The position numbers were made by a program, and so were the translations under genes. 64,000 nt of DNA from Ariolimax columbianus (Eukaryota > Mollusca > Gastropoda > Stylommatophora > Arionidae). The DNA lies in contig JAVGWX010000005.1 in NCBI GenBank assembly GCA_036924085.1, positions 95,233,764-95,297,763 of the forward strand, in the 5' to 3' direction. The notes beneath the pieces are model-generated. The model saw nothing but the letters and a program-made list of their open reading frames with translations. It made no database searches and had not been told where the DNA came from. Shown here piece after piece: positions 1 through 11,834 of this stretch (positions within the stretch are counted from its first letter, which is position 1; each line of letters opens with the position of its first letter).

Positions 1-560
1 CATACCGCAGATCTGCTCAAATGTATAACATCAATGTCTGAAATTTGGAACTGTAGATCTGCGAAATTATATAAACCCTTGAGTTTGAAAGTGAATACCG
101 TAAACTCAGCTGAATCGACAAATTCTGCACGTTGTTTGTGTTGTGTGTAACTCTGTTCTAGACAGTCTTAAGGTCATGAAATAGAAATTACTGTATTTAT
201 AGAGACTCTATAATTAACATTCTGATATCGACATAATTGTAGAAACAAATATTTTACAGAAGATGATAGCCAGGAGTAAATAGGAGATCAGATGTAAATG
301 TAATTTTAAATTTTAAACTAGGTGCTAGATGTACATGAATGTTATAACGTAAATATGGGTGTTGATGTAAATTGGCGATTGTGCTGTAAATATTAGACTT
401 ATGTAAATTATGGAAACTTGGGATTGAGAGATTACATGGGAACTGGGAGGTTAACAAATTATATAGCGGATAATGGGTAAGTTGAAGCCATTCAGAAAAA
501 TTGAAGATAAGTGGAAAAGGACGGGTAAGTAGAATGAGGAAATTACTAATAAAAATTTGG
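1..560. other. AT-rich sequence without a recognisable gene
   Basis: I see no conserved protein motif, tRNA-like box or long tandem repeat. Short open frames are ordinary for AT-rich DNA. Confidence 0.6.
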
Positions 561-920
561 GTATGGGCTTAAGTGAAAGATGGGGGATAAATGATAAACG
601 AGGGATAAGTGATAAATGGGAGATAAATGATAAACGAGGGATAAGTGATACATGAAGGACAATTCATACCTGAGGAATAAGTGATAAATAAGGTATGATT
701 TATACAAGGAAGATACTAGATAAATGAGAGAGACTTTACAAATGATAAAACGTGAAAAATGAGGTGTGGATTTGTGATAAGGGAGAGGTATGTGATAAAT
801 AAGGGATTTGATAAATTACTAATGTGATAAATGAGGAACACGTGGTAAATGAGGGATAAATGATACATGGGGAAAAAGTGACAGCTGGTGAATAAAGGAT
901 CATTAATGGAATAAGAGGTA
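560..920. repeat. Degenerate tandem repeat, GATAAATGAGGGATAA-like
   Basis: Variants of a purine-rich unit of about 16-18 bp (GGGATAAGTGATAAATG and relatives) recur with many substitutions and small indels. The divergence suggests an old, no longer homogenised minisatellite. The following 920-1290 holds nothing I recognise. Confidence 0.65.
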
Positions 921-1289
921 AATCGTTATGTTTTTTCCATAGTAATCTTACACCTACAAATCTAAAAATTCCTAGTTACATTTACCTTTCTGTGTAGCTG
1001 TTTTCCCCTATACCCATAATAAAAGCCACAGCACCTGTATGTCGAATCGGCATAATTGATACCTACATATATTCATGTTAAAGAATGTGAGGTCATTCGA
1101 ATATGTTGTGCCATAAAGAGTTAGTGTTGTGTTCGTCTGGAGTACATGTATTGTGAATTTTGTTCACAGCACAGTGCACATTCTCTTTACATTGAATGTA
1201 CAGTACGATTAAATGACTTGACATTAAATTCACAATAAGATTATTTCATTCTACATTTTTACCGCAAAATGATCTTCTCACTTTGTTAT

Positions 1290-2700
1290 GCAAACACATT
1301 ACCATCAACTCTCATTACGATATGGTCACACTTTGATTAACTTGCTTTACCATAGGGCAACAATAGGACCAACTGACTTTACGATAATGTCACATTGCAA
1401 TAGTTTCATCCACGATAGGGCAACAATAGGATTAACTGACTTTACGATAATGTCACATTGCAATAGTTTCATCCACGATAGGGCTACAACACGATTCAAT
1501 TTCCATTGCGAAAGGGCTACATCGCGATACATTCACCTTACGATGGAGCTAAAATATGATAGATTCACTTAACGATAGGGCCACATTGCGATAAACTCAC
1601 TTAACAATAGGGATATAATACGATAGACTCATTTAACAGTAAGGCTACAATACGATGGACTCACTTAACAATATGGCTACAATATGATATGACAATAATA
1701 ATAATATGAATAATAAAAACACAATTAACGAAAGAGCTACACTATGCTATACTCACTTAACAATAGGGATACAATACAATAGACGCACTTAAGAATTAGA
1801 CTACAATATGATAGACTATGTACAATAGGGCTACAATATGATAAACTTGCTTTAGATATGGTCACATTACGATCAACTCACGTTCTACTAGTATCACAAT
1901 AGAATCACCTCACGCTACGATAAAGCCACATTACGTACAATTTAATATACGATAAGTAAACATAACGATCACATCACTTTACGTTATAACCACACAACGA
2001 TGAATTCCCTTTACGTTAAGAGTACTTTACCACCGAGTCACACTGTGATAGTTCCACGAAACGATTAATTCACTATACGAAATGGCTTTATTACGATCAA
2101 TTCACCTTACTATGTGGCCATATAACGATCAATTCACCTTATCATGTGGCCATATAACGATCAATTCACCTTACCATGTGGCCATATAACGATCAATTCA
2201 CCTTACCATGTGGCCATATAACGATCAATTCACCTTACCATGTGGCCATATAACGATCAATTCACCTTACCATGTGGCCATATAACGATCAATTCACCTT
2301 ACCATGTGGCCATATAACGATCAATTCACTTTAAGATACCTCTTGGCAACTGTCAAAAGAAGGAAACTCGCTTGGCATGAGCACATATCGAGATCAAATG
2401 GTCTTGCAAATATGCTATTGCACGATAAGGTGCAAGGCAGACGACGAAGAGGTCGTCCCAAAAAGAGGTGGGAGGACAACATAAAAGAATGGACTAATCT
2501 CCGTCCAGAGGAGACACAAGCAGCGGCCGCTGACACAGATGGATTCGTGGGGTTTCGGATAGGTTTTCACGTGTGCCCCAACGACCTCACCGGTTACGGG
2601 ATAACCTGGCCTGAACGATCAGTTCACTTTACGATATGGCTACATTACGATCAATTCACCTTTTAATAGCGCCAACTTAGGATCAACTCACTTTACGAAT
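1290..2700. repeat. 32-bp minisatellite, degenerate with one homogeneous block
   Basis: Units of the type ATAACGATCAATTCACC plus TTACCATGTGGCC recur across the interval. From about 1290 to 2090 they are highly diverged, with a 64-bp higher-order duplication near 1350-1490. Between about 2093 and 2333 there are seven almost identical 32-bp copies, so that block expanded recently. The array is interrupted by a LINE fragment at about 2334-2614 and resumes after it. Confidence 0.9.
2334..2614 (+). mobile_element. APE-type LINE, extreme C-terminal fragment inside the array
   Basis: The frame reads a C-terminal LINE signature: VKRRKLAWHEHISRSNGLA, then the basic stretch GRRRRGRPKKRWEDNIKEW, then a tail ending PNDLTGYG. 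The same tail, with PNDLMGYG, closes the LINE at 53742-54464, so both belong to one family. Only about 90 codons remain, typical of strong 5' truncation at insertion. Upstream and downstream bases are units of the 32-bp minisatellite, so the element landed inside the array or was carried with it. It is not a functional gene. Confidence 0.85.
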
Positions 2701-3455
2701 GCGGCACATTACAATAAACTCCTTTAAAGACGGCGCGGCGATAAAATAAATTCATTTGACTCTAGATTCTCGACGATAACATGCGTCTCACTTTCATATT
2801 AAATGGTAGTTACATTTCTGCCAACGCCGTCAGGACGATGTATTAGAATTTTGGAGTTTGTCATACTAACTTTTATTTTGGCGGGGATAACATTTCTTTT
2901 CCTCGCTGGCTTGTCTTGTTTAAAGTTTAGTCCGTTAACGATTTACATATATGTAGACTAAAATTCCTAAAAAACAATGTAATATGTTTACATAATTATA
3001 CTTGAAACACCCCATAGGGAAGTTGACAGATTTCGATACACACAATACAGAGCTGCAGGCGTTGAGCATTGCCAGTCTACTTTACAACGGTATTCTTCAG
3101 CTTCTGTTTCAATCCTTGATCAATGATAAATAAGGAATTAACGTGTGGCCATCACCCAAGCCTGATTTTGTCTGCCATGACAGCATCAAACTCCTCTACT
3201 CCTTCCACTTCTCCTCTTTCGCTTAATATAATCTTTAGCCACCTATAACACTGTGCAGCTGTTCAGGTTCATGGTTTCCATGTCGAAGTCTACAGATCTC
3301 TACGTGTCAACATTGTATTTTGTATATGACCTTGGCATTGTTGTTGTAAAGCTACTCTTTCTGTGCTCATCGTTTCTGGCGATGTTTATATGGTAACGTG
3401 TTGAAGTAGGTCGACTTTTATGTGACTTATATGTGACTTATATGGGACGTATGTG
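2700..3455. other. Unique-looking sequence, no gene seen
   Basis: No conserved coding motif or repeat family was recognised. A short TATGTGACT direct duplication occurs near 3420-3445. Confidence 0.5.
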
Positions 3456-3459
3456 ATAG

Positions 3460-3990
3460 TCAAATTGTATAAAGTATTAGTTAGACCTAGATTGGAGTAC
3501 TGTGTACAGGTGTGGAGTCCTTATCATAGAGGGGATATAAACATGCTGGAAAGAATGAACAAAGAGCGACAAAGCTGATAGTGGGATTCTAGAATTACAT
3601 TTAGGAGGAAAGACTCAGAAAACCGGCCTACAGTTTCTAGAAGAGAGCAGAATTTGAGGTGACTTAATACAGATTTATGAGATTATCAGAGGAACGGATA
3701 AATTAGACTATAACAATTTTTTCTCTCAAAATACAACCAACCACAAGAACAAAGAGCACAGCTACAAATGAACTAAAGCGAGGTCAAGATTAAAAATGAG
3801 GAAATATTTTTTTAGTCAGAGAGGGAGGGGGGATATGCTTGGAATGCATTGCCACAGGAGGTAATGGAGGCAGTTACAATTAATGCATCTAAGAATTAAT
3901 TGGATGCGCATAGCTTTTAGAGTAAGGTTATGTAAATGAAACTAGTTTATTACAGACTCTGCAGAGCCTTCTAAACCAGTAAAAAGACGT
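3460..3990 (+). mobile_element. CR1-like LINE, 3' end of ORF2 (decayed)
   Basis: The frame opens with LYKVLVRPRLEYCVQVWSPY followed by RGDINMLERMNKE, the classic block after the reverse-transcriptase thumb in CR1/L2-group LINEs. Further on, in shifted frames, come DYNNFFS, an SRLKMRKYFFSQR-type stretch, the WNALPQEV-type motif and a final INAS/LD segment. Several stops and frameshifts break it. The 3' flank (CTCTGCAGAGCCTTCTAAACC, about 3957-3976) recurs near 38110 beside a TAAGT-rich tail, suggesting a shared 3' UTR. Confidence 0.85.
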
Positions 3991-4139
3991 TAAGTTATAT
4001 CACAAGGTATAGTGTTGGATACAGTAGTTGTATCTTGGACTAATGGATGTAGTATACAGCTAGATTTCTCAGTAAATTCTGTTATACATTGACTGACAGA
4101 AATAAAAAGGTAAGGATTTCCCATAACGGACACCTGCTG

Positions 4140-4375
4140 TCGAGAATGAAGTGTTAGAGACCTCATTTAAATAGTTATGAACTTTATTCATGAGGTATGT
4201 GACAATTTTAGTTCATCTCCGTCTTGCATTTCTTTATTGTTAGTCAGGTACCCCATTTACATCGGGATAGACCTAAGAGAGAGAGAGGGTGAAAGAGATG
4301 AGTTGAGAACCGGAATTGAACTGCGAGACTTCGTCGCGATAAGAAAGTGCGCTAACCATTCTATCCCTCTATCTA
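4140..4375 (-). mobile_element. tRNA-derived SINE with hairpin-like 3' end
   Basis: Read on the minus strand, an A-box-like TGGTTAGCGCA (about 4360) is followed by a B-box-like GTTCAATTCC (about 4310), the layout of a tRNA-derived polymerase III promoter. The body then runs to a near-palindrome, ATGAAGT-gttagag-ACCTCAT on the plus strand at 4144-4164. The same terminal hairpin occurs at 7467-7487 and 44165-44187. The family name is unknown to me. Confidence 0.7.
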
Positions 4376-4830
4376 TAATTATAAAACAGAAGAAATAAGG
4401 ACAGGTATACGATTTATGAGCATTTGAGGATGAACTAGAAAATATGACTAAGAGCAAACTGGTGGTAAGTACTGTCGATTGGAGTGCGAGCAAGGATTTG
4501 GCTTAAGCTATTGGCGGTATGTTTGACGACAATCACGCAAGACTAGTATGGATGAACAAACAGGCACTCAAATCTAATCAGTTCTGCTGGTATTGTTTCA
4601 CCGAATAGCGGCTGCAGCATCTCCAACTTCCTTTATCTCTGACCTTGGTTATGCAATCTGACATGCTTTTTCCTCATTCATTTCTTTACGTCCTCCGTGT
4701 TAAAGCCTTGTTCTCCTTTAGCACGCTTGTCTTCAAATGGTGCTTCCAGCCCCGGTTTCAGCTGATATGTCTTTTGATGTGGCTAAAATATTAATTTTTT
4801 ACGTTTTTAATCTGAAATCGTTCATTAATT
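4376..4830. other. No recognisable gene
   Basis: Mixed-composition sequence between a SINE and a LINE relic. It may include the far 3' end of the minus-strand LINE that follows, but I cannot align it with confidence. Confidence 0.4.
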
Positions 4831-5110
4831 CTCTTAGTGCCCCTAACTTCAACAAGATTTCATTTTCTTTTTTCCATTTTCACTACAAGATTCGTCCCAT
4901 TCTTTTATATAGGCACTTTCCAAATGTTTCAATCCTCCTCTCCAACAGTTTTGTCAATGTCCACATTTCTAGGTCATGCAGTAATGAGACAAGTATGGAT
5001 ACCTTTGATTACTTCTAACTTTAATGTACGAGTTATTTGCTTGGATGCAAAATTTGTCCCATATTGATGAAAACATCTTTGGCCATCCGTATTCTCTTCT
5101 TGATTTATAT
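4830..5110 (-). pseudogene. APE-type LINE reverse transcriptase, C-terminal relic
   Basis: On the minus strand the order of blocks matches the post-catalytic region of endonuclease/reverse-transcriptase LINEs: RRIRMAKDVF (RIGMAK-type motif), a KGIHTCLITA stretch where the family has a YxWSxLLYGCE-type motif, then LTKLLERRIETFGKC and LYKRMGRIL. Frame changes between the blocks show decay. This family differs from the GRGRPRKRW-type LINEs at 2334 and 53742. Confidence 0.65.
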
Positions 5111-5375
5111 TTTGCTACTTCTATCATTTTTCATTAAATATTCAATATTGTATAATCTCTTGGCAGGTTCTTCTATTTGATTATTTACATTTTTTGGGAA
5201 GAGCAGATTTCTGGTCGACTTTCTTATCATAGTTCTCGTTCTGCGGTTCAGTATATCCCTGCAGTAAACGTGGATAGGAGTATACGAGGAGAGGAGTTTA
5301 CGTGGAGAGGGGTATACGTGGAGAGGAGTATACGAACTATACATGTCTCGGTGTTTCTCCGCTGTGTTGAATAAC

Positions 5376-5447
5376 ACTAAAAGAGTCGTACACTAACAGA
5401 GCCGTACACTAACAGAGCCGTACATTAACAGAGCCGTACACTTTACG
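5376..5447. repeat. 16-bp tandem repeat, four units
   Basis: GTACACTAACAGAGCC recurs about four times with single-base differences. Just upstream (5265-5345) a shorter GTGGAGAGGAGTATAC repeat occurs. Confidence 0.85.
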
Positions 5448-5589
5448 CCGTAGAAGCAGTGATGTATACGGGGGGATTGCTTTTGTTGTTGTGAAGTACA
5501 TCCGAGGTATGAAGTGGAGGAGGAGAAAGAAGAAGCGGGTGAGGTAACTCTCCGGATGATATTGCATTTGAGCTCCTTGATCCTGGATA

Positions 5590-6400
5590 TAATGGGCTGT
5601 TTTTCATAGTTATAATCTATTCAAACTATTATTGAGTACTATTATCTATTCAATCTGTTTTTCGTAGTTATAATCTATTTAAGCTTATAGAGAGACATAT
5701 TATCTATTAAGTTGCGTCACATAGTAATAATCTATGTAAGCTATTACTGAGAACTGTTTGTTACCTATTCAAATTGTTTCTGATAGATATACTCTATTCA
5801 AACTATTTCTTAAAACTATAATATATTCAGTGTATCTCTGAAGACTATAATCTTTGAATGGTTTGGCATCCAATCTGTTCACGCCACGTCCAAAAGTCCA
5901 AATCTATTCAAACTATCTATAATACAAAATATTTTTCAGAATTTCCATCTATGGAAACAAACTTTGATAACTCCTATACAGTTTAACTACAGTCTGCACG
6001 AAGAAAGAAACAGAGTTGAAAGTATGTCATTTAGAACATGCCCAGTAACTTAGAAGCATTAAATGGCTGGTTCTAATTATTTCTATGTAATGATTATCAA
6101 AATTTTATCATTATAATTATAATGTTTTACAGTCTTTTTATAGCACGGGATAAAGTTATGTCTTTGTCACTTTTTGTAATTCATTTGTTGGGTCAACTTG
6201 TATTTCTGAGTGCGATAATGGATTTTAAATGTTTAGGAAAGCTACAATCGATTCAAGCTATTTCTGAAAATTATAATCTACGAGGAGGCATAATCTAAAT
6301 ATTTATGTGAGCTGTAATATAGTCAAACTAATTCTGAGAACTAAAGGCTATTGAATTTACTTCTGGGAGCTTTGATCTATTCAAACTGCTCCTGTAGTTT
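5590..6400. repeat. Old AT-rich repeat, about 30-45 bp spacing
   Basis: Variants of TATAATCTATTCAAACTAT followed by TCTGAGAAC recur irregularly, with heavy divergence and unique sequence mixed in (5900-6230 is mostly unique). No coding motif is present. Confidence 0.6.
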
Positions 6401-7460
6401 ATTTCACTATGCGTGCAGGCATACGTTTATGCTTAAAGTACACTCCAGGTGGCAGACTGAATAGTAAGCTTTGCTTTCACAAAACGGGAACGAACCACTG
6501 TGTTCTTCAATGAACCCATTAGTAGATTGCTACTTAATTCTGTTAGTTAGGGAGAGGCATCCATCCAGCAGCTGTGCTGGACAACTATATTTAAAAAACT
6601 GATCTCAGTCAATGATTCAATCCATCAAAACGTGTTCTGCTCCAAGTGGAGCAGACGTCTCCAAGTTACACATATAAATTCAGGAAACTTTTATCTGTTC
6701 ATATATTTTGAAACTACATGTCCTACAGCTTATGTAGGCAGGAGATGCAATACCAATACACAACTCTCATTAGTCACCTGATGCGATATGCATGACAGGT
6801 TGCTGTGTTACTTTTATGTGCTCTCCAATCGGAACCGGTATCAGTCGAGGAAATGCTGAGATATCGTACGACAACGTTTCTATTCATTCATGCCCAGAGG
6901 TAACATATACTATAGGAACACTTTCATCTTATTCTAATACAAGTCACCGAGGAAGGTAACTGATCCCCCTATCACATCATAACTTGTACTTCTCTCAAAT
7001 GAAATCCTCTACCACTTTAGCCACAACGACAGTGACTACCACGGGATAACCTTTTCAGGGGAAGGACTCAAACATTATCCGGATTATTTTGTTATTAACC
7101 AAATATGGCATTTTAAGGTGGATTGTTGTCTAATCCTAGTATTTCTTTATTTTACTCCATCTGAAGCATATACCCAACATCAGCTTCCTCGCTTATGAAA
7201 GGCTTGTATCAATGCGCATGTGCACTATTTTATAGTGTCGTTTTTTAATGAGTTGTTTGCAACATGTTTTCAACATGCCCAATGCGTACTCCATTCAAGT
7301 CACCGTGACAAGATGTTTTCAATCTTACAATAATCATAATCATTGCTCCCCAGACACCATACCTGCAAACTGTTTATTTTACCCTTAATTAAAATTCCTT
7401 TATTATAGGTTGAGCCACTCCCATTCCACATCCACTCTCCCACCAGAGCAAACACTACTG
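6400..7460. other. No recognisable gene or repeat
   Basis: About 1 kb without conserved protein motifs, tRNA boxes or tandem repeats that I could identify. Confidence 0.5.
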
Positions 7461-7464
7461 CTAG

Positions 7465-7650
7465 GGTTGAAGTGTTAGAGACTTCATTGCATTAGGCCTT
7501 ATCTTTCTATAAGGCTAGTTCCCTTGTTGTCTTTCCTACATAAACAAATAGCCAGGAACGTAACTGCTGTTCGATATATTGGTGTGAATCGATAACATGG
7601 ATCAAACCTAGGACCGTCGCAGTGAGATCACTCGCGCTACCACTGCAGTC
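7465..7650 (-). mobile_element. tRNA-derived SINE, same family as 4140-4375
   Basis: On the minus strand an A-box-like TGGTAGCGCGAGTG (about 7630) precedes a B-box-like GGTTTGATCC (about 7605). The element ends in the hairpin TTGAAGTGTTAGAGACTTCA at 7467-7486. Head, spacing and terminal hairpin match the copy at 4140-4375. Any open frame across it is incidental. Confidence 0.72.
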
Positions 7651-8169
7651 CTTAGACAACCTAGACACAATTAAAGATCACAAATGTTTTGAAGAAAATA
7701 TATATTTAATATCCACCTTTGGCAAGGTGGCCACATTGACTTCACTGGGCCGTAAAGAGTTGAGGGATGCAAAAGTTACATTTCTTGGGCTAATGGTGGT
7801 ACTTTGGTTTTTGTAAACCTGTACTGCTGTGGGAATTCTCTTTTGTTAACATTTCATCTGCTACATGGTCTTTCTCGTGCCTTGTAACCAGATCTTCTTT
7901 TGTTGTCAGTGTACATTTGTAATGATCGGTTTGCATTCTTATGCGATGAACAAACCAATTTATCTTCTATCTTGCGTTGTGTCCAGCACCATAATTAACT
8001 CTAACAATATTTCTAATGAAATGACCATTAACTCAAATCTCTCCATCAGTAATGATGTTCCATGTACATGTGTATGACATAATAAAGATACCTTGTTTGA
8101 AGCATATTTGTATCTGTTGTCCTTTGTGCATGCTCCTGCTTGTATGTCGATGTCTAAGCATAAACAAGA

Positions 8170-8328
8170 ACCGCACCACTGGTTCACCCCGCCCCCAACT
8201 GGAACCGTAGCACTGGTTCACCCTGCCCCAAACTGGAACCGTAGCACTGGTTCACCCTTCCCAAACAGGAACCGTAGCACTGGTTCACCCTGCCCCCGAA
8301 CAGAAACCGTAGCACTGGTTCACCTTGG
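8170..8328. repeat. About 35-bp tandem repeat, 4-5 units
   Basis: The unit contains GAACCGTAGCACTGGTTC, itself a small inverted repeat (GAACC/GGTTC), followed by a C-rich segment ACCCTGCCCC. The copies differ by a few bases. The preceding 7650-8170 holds nothing else I recognise. Confidence 0.88.
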
Positions 8329-8423
8329 TACAGCACAAACTAAAACAGTGAAATTAATTATACAAATACGAAATAAATACTGGGGAGAATCTTTTTACTT
8401 ATGACAGCAATGATTTCGTGTGT

Positions 8424-9512
8424 GATAAGATGAGGAATGACAAGATGAGGAATGATAAGATGAGGAATGACAAGATGAGGAATGACAAGTTGAGGAATGA
8501 CAAGTTGAAGAATGACAAGATGAGGAATGACAAGTTGAGAAATGACAAGTTGAGGAATGACAAGTTGAGGAAGACAAGTTGAGGAATGATAAGTTGAGGA
8601 AGACATGATGAGGAATGACAAGTTGAGGAATGACAAGATGAGGAATGACAAGTTGAGAAATGATAAGTTGAGGAAGAGAAGTTGAAGAATGACAAGTTGA
8701 GGAATGACAAGTTGAAGAATGACAAGATGAGGAATGACAAGTTGAGAAATGATAAGTTGAGGAAGACAAGTTGAAGAATGACAAGATGAGGAATGACAAG
8801 TTGAGAAATGACAAGTTGAGGAATGACAAGTTGAGGAATGACAAGTTGAGAAATGACAAGTTGAGGAATGACAAGTTGAGAAATGATAAGTTGAGCAAGA
8901 CAAGATGAGGAATGACAAGTTGAGGAATGACAAGTTGAAGAATGACAAGATTAGGAATGACAAGTTGAGAAATGATAAGTTGAGGAAGACAAGTTGAAGA
9001 ATGACAAGTTGAGGAATGACAAGTTGAAGAATGACAAGATGAGGAATGACAAGTTGAGAAATGACAATTTGAGGAATGACAAGTTGAAGAATGACAATTG
9101 AGGAAAACAAGTTGAGAAATGACAAGTTGAGGAATGACAAGTTGAGGAATGACAAGTTGAGAAATGACAAGTTGAGGAATGACAAGTTGAGGAAGACAAG
9201 TTGAGGAATGATAAGTTGAAGAAGACAAGTTGAAGAATGACAAGTTGAGGAATGACAAGTTGAAGAATGACAAGATGAGGAATGACAAGTTGAGAAATGA
9301 CAAGTTTAGGAATGACAAGTTGAGGAAGACAAGTTGAGGAATGATAAGTTGAGGAATGACAAGTTGAAGAATGACAAGTTGAGGAATGATAAGTTGAAGA
9401 ATGACAAGTTGAGGAATGACAATTGAGGAAGACAAGTTGAGAAATGACAAGTTGAGGAATGACAAGATGAGGAATGACAAGTTTAGGAATGACAAGATGA
9501 GGAATGACAATT
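8424..9512. repeat. 15-bp minisatellite, about 1.1 kb
   Basis: The unit AATGACAAGTTGAGG is repeated about 70 times, with A/G variants and occasional 14-bp units. Because 15 is a multiple of three and the minus strand lacks stops in the unit, minus-strand frames stay open for hundreds of codons as LSFLN- or CHSST-type pentapeptides. These are composition artefacts rather than genes. Diverged units trail off to about 9790. Confidence 0.95.
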
Positions 9513-9799
9513 TTAAGAACGAGAAGTAGAAGAATATCTAATTGAAGCTTTACAAGTTGAGGAATCACGCGATGAAGAACATCAAGTTAAAAAGTAACAA
9601 GTTGCGGAATTGCCAGTTAATATTAAAGGAATGACAAATTATGAAATGACAAGTGACGAAATGAAAAGTTACGGAGTGACTAGTTTAAAAATGACAAGTT
9701 GAAGAATGACAAGTTGAAGGATGACGAGCTAAAGAATGACAATTTTAAGAATGCAAAGTAGAATACTGACCAGTTAAGGAATGATACTTTAATGAATTA

Positions 9800-10205
9800 A
9801 ACTACCATTTGAAGACATAACAATGTTGGGTAAGACAGGAATGGCGGTAACTATCCCATATATCTCAGACATTGTTTTAATCCCATGTAATTAAATCTCT
9901 GACACTTCATCCCTGACGACGTTGCCTTCTATGAAACTACTGTAATCGTCACTGATAGCAAAGTTTGAAAGTAGTGCACCAACGAATCAGCGTTGATCGA
10001 GGAGGTGCTGATCGGTGCTTTACTCTACATACACACTTTTATGATCATTCACTCGCTGCTTACAGAGCATAGACGTGGCATAACAGCCGGCTTTCTTAAT
10101 GGAACCCTCCTTCAAAGCAGCTTGCGCCTTTATGTCTTGCTGGTGTCTGTCGCAATTTGATTGTTGTGATAATGTTGCTAACCTTATAACCAACCGCTTC
10201 ATAGC
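9800..10205. other. Unique spacer, no gene seen
   Basis: No conserved motif was found. The only feature recognised nearby is the short dispersed repeat starting at about 10212. Confidence 0.4.
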
Positions 10206-10211
10206 TCCACG

Positions 10212-10285
10212 CACAACCCTGCTTAGTTGATGTTTACTAAATGGTTGGAAGGCACGGTGGGCCTATTAATTCTTATCCAGGCAAC
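10212..10285. repeat. Short dispersed repeat, copy 1
   Basis: A segment with CACGCACAACC, a TTAGT core and GTGGGCCTATTAATTCTTAT belongs to a family seen also at 19935-20010, 44510-44585 and 57148-57215 (GCTAGTCTCATGCACAACC variants). It may be part of a SINE body. The full element boundaries are unclear. Confidence 0.5.
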
Positions 10286-10309
10286 TCTGGTCTAGCATAT
10301 TTATATATG

Positions 10310-11240
10310 CGTTTATGTTTGCATAAATGTTTATGTGGATTTATGTATGTGTATGTATATAAGTGGGCGTACGTATGAGTGTATGTGTGTATGTGTGTGT
10401 TTGTAGATATGTATATGCACCAACAGCAGCAACAACGTTATCATCATCATCAACAATTCCAACAACAGCAACAGCAGCAATGAAACAAATATCAATGACA
10501 ACAACAATGTCAATAAGAAAACCAACAACACCATCAACAAAAACACCAACAGCACCATCAACAACAACAACAATCACAACATCAAGAACAACAACCATAA
10601 CAACACCATAACGCCAACAGCATCAATACCACAATCAAGGACACCAATAATACCAGCAACACCAACGATAATAACAATAACAACAATACCAAAACAAACA
10701 TCACTACAAGCAACAGTAACACCAACAACAATAGCAGCAACAAAACCAACAACAACACTAACACCATCACCACAACAGCTGCAACATCACTAGCATCCAC
10801 AACAACATCAACAGCAACATTAGCAACAACAACAACACCAACAGAAACACTAATGACATCAACACCAACATCACAATATCCACAACAACAACAACGTCAA
10901 TAGCAACATTAGCAATAACAACAAGAGCAACACTATTACACGAACAGCACAAACACCAACTTCATTAACCCCAAGATTACCAGCAACACCAACAACAACA
11001 ACAACATCATCAGCAACACTTGCGATATCCCCATAACCAGCAGCACCAAAATCAGCAAAATCAACAATAAAACAACATCAACAAAATAACACCAAGACAA
11101 CAACAACACCAACAGCACCAACAAAACCAATAACAGCAAAAGTACAAAACGTAGTACCAACAAGACCAACCACGTCAACAACATCAACAAACAGCAACAC
11201 CAGCATCAACAGCAACAACACCAATAACAATATTCCTATC
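10310..11240. repeat. TG/TA microsatellite followed by CAACAACAC-type array
   Basis: 10310-10420 is a TATG/TGTG-rich microsatellite. From about 10420 to 11235 the plus strand is almost entirely CAACA/ACCAACA triplet-like sequence. Purine/pyrimidine bias and absence of stops give long low-complexity frames (Thr-rich on plus, Leu/Val-rich on minus), which I do not regard as genes. Confidence 0.93.
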
Positions 11241-11830
11241 AAAAATAAATCATAAAGTATAAGATCACGGATGTGAAGAGCCCATAAGCCTCGTCACAAC
11301 ATCCAACTAGACAATAGAATCGACTGAGAGATAGAAGCAAGAAGCCATTCACCAAAGGAGGTGACATACCAGCTATCCTATTTACTAAGCCGTTCAAACA
11401 TTCCAATCTAGAATAATAGACCAGTAATCAATTGAATCTTTACATTGACTCTCTATACTCAGTGTCAGATGAAATCCCTGGCCACGGCACCAACACTACA
11501 GGTCACAACATACATTTGGGTTTTGCGAAAAGGGTTCAAGGTCACTAAATGAGACAGACACAGAAATAAAAAAATGATATAGACAAGAGGAACAATGCCA
11601 TACATGGTATATGTAGGTAGATAGGTAGGTTGTTGAGCCAATCGTAGATGAACAGGAAAAGTGGCTGAGTCCCAGACTGCATGCAAAGAGGATGATGTCT
11701 TTTCGATTTAAAATAACCAGGTGGTGCATGGAAGTCCGCGGAGCTGATAGCGATGGAGATGTTTGATATCCTTGATGTCCATGACCTACTTCAAGAGTTG
11801 GTAGGCGGACCCGTTCTCGGCAAGCTCGAA
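11240..11830. other. Unique spacer, no gene supported
   Basis: A plus-strand frame from 11753 starts MEMFDILDVHDLLQEL and runs into the next array. The first 30 codons look non-repetitive, but I see no homology, initiation context or splice evidence that would justify a call. Confidence 0.4.
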
Positions 11831-11834
11831 CACG

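Noticed and set aside
8358..9568. Open frames of 205-371 codons on the minus strand
   Set aside because: They are translations of a 15-bp tandem repeat without stops; no start, splice or homology evidence.
10331..11190. Leucine/valine-rich membrane-like proteins on the minus strand
   Set aside because: Low-complexity CAACAA repeat translated on the opposite strand; not transmembrane segments.
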